From contig DATFWQ010000180.1 of NCBI GenBank assembly GCA_035259145.1, forward strand, positions 1-31,287: 31,287 nt of DNA, given 5' to 3'. The stretch comes from CF-161 sp035259145. GTDB taxonomy: Bacteria; Chloroflexota; Dormibacteria; Dormibacterales; Dormibacteraceae. This document shows, piece after piece, positions 15,350-21,969 of this stretch. How positions within the stretch are numbered: position 1 is the first letter of the stretch; every line of letters starts with the position of its first letter. The notes under the pieces are model-generated. The model saw nothing but the letters and a program-made list of their open reading frames with translations. It searched no databases and was not told the DNA's origin. The position numbers were made by a program, and so were the translations under genes.

Positions 15350-16152
15350 GCGCGCCCTGGAGGGATCTTCAGGGTGCCCGGGTCTACGACCTGGCCCGGC
15401 CGCTGGAGGCGGCCACGCCCACCAGCCCCAACCACCCTCCTTTCCGGATGGCGCTGATGCGCCGGCACGGGGACGTGGTCCGCGCCGACGGCGGCTCGGG
15501 TGCGAACGAGCTGTTTACGATGGGCGGTCACACCGGTACCCACATCGACGCCCTCTGCCACGTTTCTTCGGGCATGAAGCTTCACGGGGGGCTCGACGCC
15601 GCCGGAGCTGCCGTGGGCGGCCGCTTCCAACAGCTCGGTGTCCAGACGATCACGCCCATGCTCTGCCGGGGGCTGCTGCTCGACGTTCCCCGCGCGCTGG
15701 GCCTGGAAGCCCTCGAGGCCGCCCACCCTGTCACGGCCGAAGAGCTCGAGCGGACCTGCAAGGCCGAGGGGGTGGAGGTGGGCGAGGGCGACGCCGTGCT
15801 GATCCGTTCGGGCTGGCCGGTTGGACGCTATGAGGACAGCGTCGCCTTCGTGGGCTGGGCGACGGGTGTGCCCGGCCCCGACGAGTCGGCGGCCCGCTGG
15901 CTGGCTGCGCGGCGAATCCGCGTCACGGGCGCTGACACCATCGCCTACGAGTGGCTGGCGCCCGGAGCCGGCCACTCGCGGCTGCCGGTGCACACGACCC
16001 TGCTCGTCGAGAGCGGCATCCATATCGTCGAGGTGATGGCGCTGGAGGAGCTGGCCCGCGACGGGATTCACGAGTTCCTCTTCGTGCTGGCGCCGCTGCC
16101 CCTCGTAGGGGCCACCGGCTCTCCCGTCCGCCCGCTTGCGGTGGTGGGGTGA
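15346..16152 (+). CDS. Cyclase-family hydrolase (kynurenine formamidase-like)
   Basis: A 268-residue metal hydrolase of the cyclase (PF04199) family. The signature H62-T-G-T-H66-I-D68-A-L-C-H72 supplies zinc or manganese ligands, and the C-terminal GHSRLPVHTTLLVESGIHIVE region is typical of the fold. Members hydrolyse formyl amides or cyclic amides (kynurenine formamidase, isatin hydrolase) or act in polyketide cyclisation. GTG 15346 overlaps the stop of the CitE-like gene (GTGA), and its own stop overlaps the PrpD start in the same way, so translation is coupled. Next to a hydantoinase-like enzyme, a role in a second C-N bond hydrolysis is the best guess. Substrate not shown. Confidence 0.87.
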   Translation: MSAPWRDLQGARVYDLARPLEAATPTSPNHPPFRMALMRRHGDVVRADGGSGANELFTMGGHTGTHIDALCHVSSGMKLHGGLDAAGAAVGGRFQQLGVQTITPMLCRGLLLDVPRALGLEALEAAHPVTAEELERTCKAEGVEVGEGDAVLIRSGWPVGRYEDSVAFVGWATGVPGPDESAARWLAARRIRVTGADTIAYEWLAPGAGHSRLPVHTTLLVESGIHIVEVMALEELARDGIHEFLFVLAPLPLVGATGSPVRPLAVVG

Positions 16153-17540
16153 CGGCGACACTCTCCGGCCGGCTGGCCGGCTGGGCGGCCGCCCTGCGTT
16201 TCGACGAAATCCCGCCAGAGGTCGTCCAGAGCGCCAAGGATCGGGTGATGGACCTGCTCGGCATCTGCGTCGCCGCCCGTGGGGTGGATGCGGCAGTTGC
16301 CGTGCGTGGGCTGCGCGAAGAGTGGGGGCCGGGGCGCCCCGAGGCTGGCTTCATAGGTGAGCCCGTGAAGGGACCAGCCGCGCTGGCGGCGCTGGCCAAC
16401 GGGACCTACGCACACGCGCTCGACTTCGACGACACACACCTGCCCTCGATCGTCCATCCAAGCGCACCGCTGGTGCCGGCCATGCTGGCGGCAGCCCAGG
16501 CCGCGTGCGCCGGCGGGCGCGAGGCGCTGGCCGCGCTCGTCGTCGCGTACGAACTGGACACCCGGCTGGCGATGGCCCAGTACGACCCCGAGCTCGGCAA
16601 TTCCGTCTTTTTCGAGCATGGACTCCACGCGACCTCGATCCTGGGTGCCGTTGCGGCCGCGGCCGGCTGCGCCCGGCTGCGCGGACTGGGAGCGGAAGGC
16701 ATCGCGAACTCCATCGCCATCGCCTGTTCGATGGGCGCCGGGATCATCGAGGCCAACAGGGCCGGGGGCTCGATCAAGAAGTTCCATGGCGGCTGGGCCG
16801 CCCACTGCGCTGTGACCGCCGCGGGGATGGCGGCGCACGGCCTGACCGGCCCGCCGACCGTCCTGGAGGGCCGCTTCGGCCTCTTTCCGGCCTTCTGCGG
16901 CGATCGCTGGCGGCCGGATGTCGTGACCGAGGGGCTGGGTGAGCGCTGGGACACACCGCACATCCTCTACAAGCCTTACCCCTGCAACCACTTCACCCAC
17001 GCCATCGTCGACGCGGTGTTGACGCTGAAGGGGCGCGGCCTGCGCGCGGAGGCGGTCGAACGGGCGACGATCGGCACCTCCGCCGCGGCCTGGCGGACGA
17101 TCGGCGACCCGATCGCAGAGAAGCGCCGGCCCCGCACGCCCTACCACGCCGCCTTCAGCGCGCCTTTCGTCTTCGCTACGGCGCTCGTAGGGGGGAGCGG
17201 CCTTGGCGTCACCACGCGCGACTTCGGCGAGGACATGCTGGCTGACCCCGAACGGCTGCGCCTGGCCGGTGCTTGCGAAGTGGTGGCGGACGAGGAGTGC
17301 ACCCGGATCTTCCCCAGGCAGTTCCCGGCCGTGATCCGTGTGCACACCCGAACTGGTGACGTGCTGGAGGAGCGGGTGTCTCACAACCGGACGCTCACCC
17401 ACGCGGACCTGCGCACGAAGCTCGAGGACAACGCCGGCGCTTTAGCGGACCGCCTTGCGGCTGCCTGCGCCGAGCTCGACCGCGCACCGTCGCTGGACGC
17501 CCTGCTGGCGGCCACTCTTGCCAGTGACCTCGCTCGGTGA
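16149..17540 (+). CDS. MmgE/PrpD family protein (operon A copy)
   Basis: A 463-residue member of the 2-methylcitrate dehydratase family, which also contains aconitate (itaconate-forming) decarboxylase and iminodisuccinate epimerase. The family core HALDFDDTH (89-97) followed by VHPSAPLVPA, FHGGWAAHCAVTAAGMA, and LYKPYPCNHFTHAIVDA are present. GTG 16149 overlaps the cyclase stop by 4 nt, which fixes the start. The longer open frame from 15951 only runs through the cyclase gene. A second PrpD paralogue lies in operon B, and the two share the same motif order. In this operon it could dehydrate, isomerise or decarboxylate a tricarboxylate- or dicarboxylate-like intermediate before or after CoA transfer. 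Confidence 0.88.
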   Translation: MTATLSGRLAGWAAALRFDEIPPEVVQSAKDRVMDLLGICVAARGVDAAVAVRGLREEWGPGRPEAGFIGEPVKGPAALAALANGTYAHALDFDDTHLPSIVHPSAPLVPAMLAAAQAACAGGREALAALVVAYELDTRLAMAQYDPELGNSVFFEHGLHATSILGAVAAAAGCARLRGLGAEGIANSIAIACSMGAGIIEANRAGGSIKKFHGGWAAHCAVTAAGMAAHGLTGPPTVLEGRFGLFPAFCGDRWRPDVVTEGLGERWDTPHILYKPYPCNHFTHAIVDAVLTLKGRGLRAEAVERATIGTSAAAWRTIGDPIAEKRRPRTPYHAAFSAPFVFATALVGGSGLGVTTRDFGEDMLADPERLRLAGACEVVADEECTRIFPRQFPAVIRVHTRTGDVLEERVSHNRTLTHADLRTKLEDNAGALADRLAAACAELDRAPSLDALLAATLASDLAR

Positions 17541-17556
17541 CGAGGAGCCGGCCCGC

Positions 17557-18006
17557 ATGAGCGGCACCTTCGAGAGGGCGGCGGTCGGAGACCGCTGGAT
17601 CTCGCCCGAGTTGACGCTGGACGAGCGCTGCCGGGAGGTCACCGCCTGGGCCGGCTACGTCTTTCCACTCTTCAGCGACGAGGGGTTCGCCCGCCGGGCC
17701 GGCTTCGCCGGCGTTCCGGTGCCTGGGGAGCTGGTGCTCCTCCTCCTGGGTGGCCTCGCGGAGCGGACGGGCGCTTTCGACGAGGCGACGCTCGCGCTCA
17801 CCGGGCTGAACGTCGTGCGCTTCCGTACGCCATGCCTGGTTGGCGACACGATCCGGCTGGAGATGGAGGTGGTGGGCAAGGAGCTCTCGAACTCCCGGCG
17901 CCGTGGCTTCCTGACGTTTGCCTGGACCTGCCGCAATCAGCGTGAGGAGACGGTGCTCTCCGCTGAGGCGACGCTGGCCTTCCGAACCGACCAGGAGCGC
18001 GACTAG
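17557..18006 (+). CDS. MaoC-like hotdog-fold protein
   Basis: A 149-residue single hotdog protein with MaoC/FAS1-dehydratase-like layout: FPLFSDEGFARRAGFAGVPV (36-55) in the hot-dog helix region and FRTPCLVGDTIRLEMEVVGKE in the strand that packs against it. The histidine of the usual hydratase site and the xHG motif are not visible where expected (VPVPGEL instead). It may therefore bind acyl-CoA or act as a thioesterase or partner subunit rather than a normal enoyl-CoA hydratase. The start is ATG 17557, 16 nt after the PrpD stop, with GAGGAG about 10 nt upstream. It is the last gene of operon A, and its TAG stop lies inside the left arm of the 18003-18051 inverted repeat. Confidence 0.75.
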   Translation: MSGTFERAAVGDRWISPELTLDERCREVTAWAGYVFPLFSDEGFARRAGFAGVPVPGELVLLLLGGLAERTGAFDEATLALTGLNVVRFRTPCLVGDTIRLEMEVVGKELSNSRRRGFLTFAWTCRNQREETVLSAEATLAFRTDQERD

Positions 18007-18051
18007 TGTCCTGGTACTGAGGTGCGACGGACTTCGGTACCAGGACACTAG
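18003..18051. repeat. Perfect 15-bp inverted repeat joining two convergent genes
   Basis: CTAGTGTCCTGGTAC (18003-18017) and GTACCAGGACACTAG (18037-18051) are exact inverted copies with a 19-nt loop. The left arm contains the TAG stop of the plus-strand hotdog gene (18004-18006), and the right arm contains, on the other strand, the TAG stop of the crotonase gene (18048-18050). The arms start with the same CTAGTGTC as the 1-202 element and the 24814-24838 palindrome. As RNA it would fold on either strand and could act as a bidirectional terminator. Its ends also fit a small IS630-like remnant with CTAG borders. Confidence 0.8.
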
Positions 18052-18815
18052 GTGCGCCAGCGCGGAGGGCGCTTCTCCCGGTACGCGCGGAAGCCTTCTG
18101 ACGCGTCGGGCGAGTGCTCCAGGTAGCGAAAGAATTCGGCCATCTCGACCTGGATCCCGGCCTCGATGGGCAGCGTGGCCCCGTCGTCGATCGCCGCCTT
18201 GGCCGCGGCCAGGCAGTCCCGCGACTTGTCGCGGAAGTGGTCGACCAGCTCCTCGACGGCAGCCGTCAGCTCGGCCCCTGGCACCGAGCGCAGGACCAGC
18301 CCCACCCGTGCAGCCTCGGGGCCGGGCATCCACCGGGCCGTGAAAATGAGCTCTTTGGCGCGCTGCATGCCAAGCCGGCGCGGCGCTCGCTGGCTGGCTC
18401 CCGCTCCGGGGATGACCCCGAACCCGGTGTGGTTGTCGGCGATCCGGGCCTCATCGGCGCAGATCGCGAGATCGCAGGCGAGCGCGATCTCGAAGCCGCC
18501 CGCACGGGCCAGCCCGTTCACGGCTGCCACGGTGGGCACCGGCAGGCGCTCCAGCCGCAGAAGCGCGGCGTGGAAGCGCTCGAGAAAGGAACGGAAGTAC
18601 GCATGGTCCGCGAATCCGCGCTCGAGGCACTCCAGATCCATGCCCGCGCAGAACGCGTCGCCGGCCCCGGTCACGACCAGCGCCCGCAGGTGCTCGTCCG
18701 ACTCGACGGCCGCGCACGCGGCCTCCAGCTCCTGCAGCACCGCCTCGTTCACGGCATTGAGTGCCGCGGGCCGGTCCAGCGTCAACCAGAGGACGCGGTC
18801 GCGATGGACGATCAA
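18048..18815 (-). CDS. Crotonase-family protein (enoyl-CoA hydratase/isomerase-like)
   Basis: A 255-residue crotonase-fold protein. The oxyanion-hole loops FCAGMDLE (55-62) and NGLARAGGFEIALACDL (100-116) are present, and E109 matches the first catalytic glutamate of enoyl-CoA hydratase. Where the second glutamate (QPE in classical hydratases) should be, the sequence reads ADNHTG with H129, so ordinary hydration is doubtful. Isomerase, dehalogenase, hydrolase or retro-Claisen chemistry on a CoA thioester are alternatives. The start is TTG 18815, the only in-frame start before the fold, with AGGTGG about 9 nt upstream. It lies 34 nt behind the VOC gene in the minus-strand unit. Its stop codon comes from the right arm of the 15-bp inverted repeat. 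Confidence 0.87.
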   Translation of the reverse strand: MIVHRDRVLWLTLDRPAALNAVNEAVLQELEAACAAVESDEHLRALVVTGAGDAFCAGMDLECLERGFADHAYFRSFLERFHAALLRLERLPVPTVAAVNGLARAGGFEIALACDLAICADEARIADNHTGFGVIPGAGASQRAPRRLGMQRAKELIFTARWMPGPEAARVGLVLRSVPGAELTAAVEELVDHFRDKSRDCLAAAKAAIDDGATLPIEAGIQVEMAEFFRYLEHSPDASEGFRAYREKRPPRWRT

Positions 18816-18849
18816 AAGAGCCGGCCACCTCGACGTCCGTCTGCGCTCG

Positions 18850-19812
18850 TCAACCCTCGACCAGCTCCACCAGCTCGCCGTTGGGCCCGGTCAGCCCGGC
18901 AACCTTCGCCGCCGCGTAGGGCGCCACGCCCGGTGTGACGGGTCCACGCGGTGCGTAGCCGGCCGCCCGGGCCCGTTCCAGGATGGCGTCCAGTCCCTGG
19001 ACCCGAAAGGTGGAGCCGGCGGCGCCGCTGCGGAGCCGGCCGGCCGGCGGCCCCGCCTCGATCACCCGCCGGGGGTCGTGGAAGTGGTGCTCAGCCATCT
19101 GGCCGTCGGCGATGAAGAACACCGTTATGTGATATGCGAGGTCGGGCGGGGCGGCCATGATGCGATTGACGTCCGGATCCTGGACCGGCCCGTCGAACCG
19201 GACCGGAATGCCGAGAAGGCCGGAATAGAACTCGTTGGAGCGCTGGCGATCGAGCGCCACGATCGGCATGTTGATGGCAGGGCCCAGGTGCTGCGCGACG
19301 ACCGGGAGCTGACGCGGCGGAGGCACCCACTTCATGGTCGACACGAAGACAGTCCAGCCCCCAGGCGCCTGAAAGCCCACACTCTGCACCTTGCCGGAGC
19401 CTATGGAGATCAGGTCGTAGTCGACGGGCGCGCTGATGGCCTGAAAGTGCGTGCCCCGGAAGCGGGCGTGCACAGCCGCAGCGTCATGGGCGAAGAACTC
19501 GATCGCCATCGGGCCTCGGATCGAGTAGACAGGCTGGGTGGTGTTCCGTCCTTCGCCGGCCACGAGCCGAACCAGCCCCCGGTCGCTGCCCGGAGCGCGG
19601 GTCAGGACTGCGGTCGGATGAGCGGCCGGCGCGGTGCCCCAGACAATCTCCAGCTCGGAGGGTACGTGCTGCTGCTCCACGACCTCGTAATCGGTGCCCA
19701 GCCGCCAGGCCTCGGCGACGCCCCCGAGATCGGGCACTGTCGCGGTGACCATGAGCAGCTCGGTCGCCCGCGCGCGAGGCGCGGGATCCCCAGCCAGTAC
19801 CGCCTGGGACTC
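18850..19812 (-). CDS. VOC-superfamily protein with tandem glyoxalase-type domains
   Basis: About 320 residues of the vicinal oxygen chelate superfamily (glyoxalase, dioxygenase, bleomycin-resistance folds). Two paired modules can be seen. The first contains ATELLMVTATVPDLGGVAEAW and SIRGPMAIEFFAHD. The second contains MPIVALDRQRSNEFYSGLLG and ends in TFRVQGLDAILERARAAGY followed by GPNGELVELVE. Reactions in this superfamily are too varied to name one. The start is uncertain. The open frame extends upstream to 19887, inside the substrate-binding-protein gene; TTG 19812 gives a whole first beta-strand, while ATG 19752 would cut it. It lies 11 nt behind that gene and upstream of the crotonase, so it belongs to the same unit. 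Confidence 0.72.
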   Translation of the reverse strand, partial: ESQAVLAGDPAPRARATELLMVTATVPDLGGVAEAWRLGTDYEVVEQQHVPSELEIVWGTAPAAHPTAVLTRAPGSDRGLVRLVAGEGRNTTQPVYSIRGPMAIEFFAHDAAAVHARFRGTHFQAISAPVDYDLISIGSGKVQSVGFQAPGGWTVFVSTMKWVPPPRQLPVVAQHLGPAINMPIVALDRQRSNEFYSGLLGIPVRFDGPVQDPDVNRIMAAPPDLAYHITVFFIADGQMAEHHFHDPRRVIEAGPPAGRLRSGAAGSTFRVQGLDAILERARAAGYAPRGPVTPGVAPYAAAKVAGLTGPNGELVELVEG

Positions 19813-19823
19813 CAAATTCGTAG

Positions 19824-21059
19824 CTACGACCCGGCAGGCCCCACCAGCTGCTTCAGGCGGAACTTGCCGTCCGCCTGCTTGGCCCACTGGTAGACGAAGA
19901 TGCCCTCCTGCGGCACCGCGTTGTGATTGCTCCCAGAGAACTTCTCTCGCACACCCAGCACGTTCTGAGTGGGAGGGATGTCGAGCGCTTCCCAGGCCTT
20001 CACGACCTTTGTGCCGTCAAAGGCGTTCGCCTTCTGGACCGCCTTCGACCACTCGATCATGCAATCGGCGGCCAGCGGTGTGCCTTTCATCTCGAGCCCG
20101 TTCGATGAGTAGCCATACTGGGTCGTGATCTTCTTCACGAAGTCGCGATAGGTGGCGGGCCATTTGCTTTCCGGGATGTCGGTCAGGTAGCTCTGGATTG
20201 TGGCCGCGAAGATGGTGCCGTCGACGGTGTCACCGCCCAGCTGCGGATAGGTGTAACCGCCGAGCCCGCTGAAGCCGAACTGAGCCAGCTTGTCCTTGAC
20301 ACCCAGCTGCTGGATGGCGAGCGCAGTGCGACCGGCGGTGGTCGAGTTGTTGGACAGGATCACGCCCTGGGCGCCTTTGGCGATCATCTGCTGAACCAGC
20401 GGCTTGTGGTCTGTGGCGGTGGCCGTCGTGAAGGCGGCGCCGACGTACTCGAGACCCGCAGCCTGTGCAGCCGTGCCCAGCTGCTGGTCATATGACTGGC
20501 CGGTGGCGTCACCCTCGTAGATGAGGCCGATCTTCTTGACCTGAGTGTTCTTGGCGACGTAGTTCAGAACGGCCGGGATCCGGTACCTGTCCTGCTCCTG
20601 GGTGCGGAAGCTGTTGACGGCGCCGTCCATCGCGCTGTCGGCCGCTACCGCAGGCAGGCAGTTGGGCACCTTGCTCTGGTTGATGATCGGCTTGGCGGCC
20701 AGGAAGACGGACGTGAAGCTGGGCCCGACCAGCAGCTTCACATTGCTGTCAGCCAGCTGCTGCCGTACGAGGGAGGCGCCCTGGTCTGGCGAGAGCTGGT
20801 CGTCGGCGGTGGTGATCTCGATCTTGTAGCCGAGCAGGCCGCCCTTCGCGTTCAGCTCGTCTGCTTCCACCTGCAGGCTGTTCTGGAGGTAGCCGCCGAA
20901 AAAACCGAAGCTGCCGCTGAACACGTCGACCAGGGCGACCTTGACCGTGCCCTTGAAAGCGGCCGGACTGTTGCTGGGGGCGCCGCTCCCTCCGCCGCCG
21001 CACGCCGCGACCGCGAAGAGGCCGCACATTGCCGCGGCCAACGGCCTACCTCTGATCAT
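19824..21059 (-). CDS. LIV-type ABC substrate-binding lipoprotein
   Basis: A 411-residue periplasmic-binding-fold lipoprotein of the branched-chain amino acid (LivJ/LivK, Peripla_BP_6) type. The signal MIRGRPLAAAMCGLFAVAAC ends in a lipobox (AVAAC) followed by a GGGGSG linker. Family segments are GTVKVALVDVFSGSFGFFGG, KGGLLGYKIEITTADDQ, LLVGPSFTSVFLAAKP and KIGLIYEGDATGQSY. It would catch the substrate outside the membrane for the LivH/M/G/F-like importer encoded just upstream. ATG 21059 has AGGAGG 7 nt before it and starts the signal peptide exactly; longer starts (21065, 21128) are less likely. It has its own promoter with a palindrome over the -10. LIV-type binding proteins in catabolic loci often carry aromatic acids or amides, so the ligand need not be an amino acid. 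Confidence 0.9.
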   Translation of the reverse strand: MIRGRPLAAAMCGLFAVAACGGGGSGAPSNSPAAFKGTVKVALVDVFSGSFGFFGGYLQNSLQVEADELNAKGGLLGYKIEITTADDQLSPDQGASLVRQQLADSNVKLLVGPSFTSVFLAAKPIINQSKVPNCLPAVAADSAMDGAVNSFRTQEQDRYRIPAVLNYVAKNTQVKKIGLIYEGDATGQSYDQQLGTAAQAAGLEYVGAAFTTATATDHKPLVQQMIAKGAQGVILSNNSTTAGRTALAIQQLGVKDKLAQFGFSGLGGYTYPQLGGDTVDGTIFAATIQSYLTDIPESKWPATYRDFVKKITTQYGYSSNGLEMKGTPLAADCMIEWSKAVQKANAFDGTKVVKAWEALDIPPTQNVLGVREKFSGSNHNAVPQEGIFVYQWAKQADGKFRLKQLVGPAGS

Positions 21060-21104
21060 GCTCATTCCTCCTGGGCGTGGCCCTGCGCAGAGAGTGCCAA
21101 ATAC

Positions 21105-21139
21105 GTCAGACAATTTAACGTCTGACATTTAGAAGTCAA
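21105..21139 (-). promoter_or_regulatory. Promoter and palindromic operator of the substrate-binding-protein gene
   Basis: On the minus strand, TTGACT (21139-21134) and TAAATT (21117-21112) are 16 bp apart. A perfect inverted repeat, GTCAGAC-N8-GTCTGAC (21105-21126), lies across the -10 hexamer, the classic position for repression. Transcription would start near 21105, about 45 nt before the ATG. A related GACAATTT plus GTCAGAC block occurs at 24758-24772 upstream of the permease gene. The regulator is not encoded in the window. Confidence 0.68.
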
Positions 21140-21222
21140 CCGTTCGTCTGCCTGACCTGAGGTCGGTCCAGGGCGCAGGAGCGCGGGAGCGCCGAGATGC
21201 GAGACCAGGCACGGCCGGCGGT

Positions 21223-21969
21223 TCATGAGCGCACCTCCGCCGTCTTCTCGGACGCGCCGAAGTAGACCTCCTGGACCTTGGGGTCGCGGGCCACCTCAGA
21301 GGCCCGGCCGCCTAGCGCGATCCGCCCCACGTCCAGTACGTAGGCGTGGTCCGCAATCCCGATCGCCGCCGCCGCGGCCTGCTCGACGAGCAGGACCGTC
21401 AGGTGCTGCCGGCGGTTCATCTCCCGGATGTACTCGAAGACCTGCTGGACCAGCAGCGGCGAGAGGCCGAGGCTGGGCTCGTCCAGGAGGAGCAGCGCGG
21501 GCCGCGACATCAGCGCCCGGCCCAACGCCAGCATCTGAGCCTCGCCGCCCGAGAGCGTGGCCGCGTGCTGGCGTCGCCGCGCCTCGAGGACGGGAAACAG
21601 CTCGAAGACCTCGCGCATGCGGCGGCGGGTGCCGGCCCGATCGCGGCGATGTGAGTACCCGCCCAGGCGCAGGTTCTCCTCCACGCTGTGTTCGGGAAAG
21701 ACCTGACGGCCCTCCGGTACGAGCGCTACGCCGGCCCGGACCACACGATGGGCCGGCCAGCCGGTGATGTCGCGGCCGCGCAGGCTGACTGTTCCGGAGG
21801 CAGGCCGCTTGAGGCCCATGATCGTCCGCAGGATTGTGGTCTTTCCGGCCCCGTTCGCACCCATCAGCAGCACCACCAGGCCCTCGGGCACGGCAAGGTC
21901 GACGCCCTGGCAGACCTGGGCGCTGCCGTAACTGACCCAGAGGTCCTGGACGGCAAGCCCGTCGGTCAT
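21223..21969 (-). CDS. LivF-type ABC transporter ATPase
   Basis: A 248-residue ATP-binding subunit. It has Walker A GANGAGKTT (37-45), signature LSGGEAQ (139-145) and Walker B LLLLDEPSLGL (159-169), and the short LivF layout including GITGW-like RDITGWPAHRVVRAGVALVPEGRQVFP. It powers uptake with the second ATPase encoded in the upstream fusion gene. ATG 21969 overlaps the stop of that gene by 4 nt (ATGA), which fixes the start; the much longer open frame upstream is only a shadow. It is the last gene of the permease operon, about 165 bp before the start of the binding-protein gene, which has its own promoter. Confidence 0.92.
   Translation of the reverse strand: MTDGLAVQDLWVSYGSAQVCQGVDLAVPEGLVVLLMGANGAGKTTILRTIMGLKRPASGTVSLRGRDITGWPAHRVVRAGVALVPEGRQVFPEHSVEENLRLGGYSHRRDRAGTRRRMREVFELFPVLEARRRQHAATLSGGEAQMLALGRALMSRPALLLLDEPSLGLSPLLVQQVFEYIREMNRRQHLTVLLVEQAAAAAIGIADHAYVLDVGRIALGGRASEVARDPKVQEVYFGASEKTAEVRS

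Noticed and set aside
15951..16148. N-terminal extension of the first PrpD protein
   Set aside because: It runs through the cyclase gene out of frame and has no PrpD similarity. GTG 16149 overlaps the cyclase stop.
18166..19893. 575-residue plus-strand open frame over the crotonase and VOC genes
   Set aside because: No domain recognisable, composition typical of antisense GC-rich frames; both minus-strand genes have clear families.
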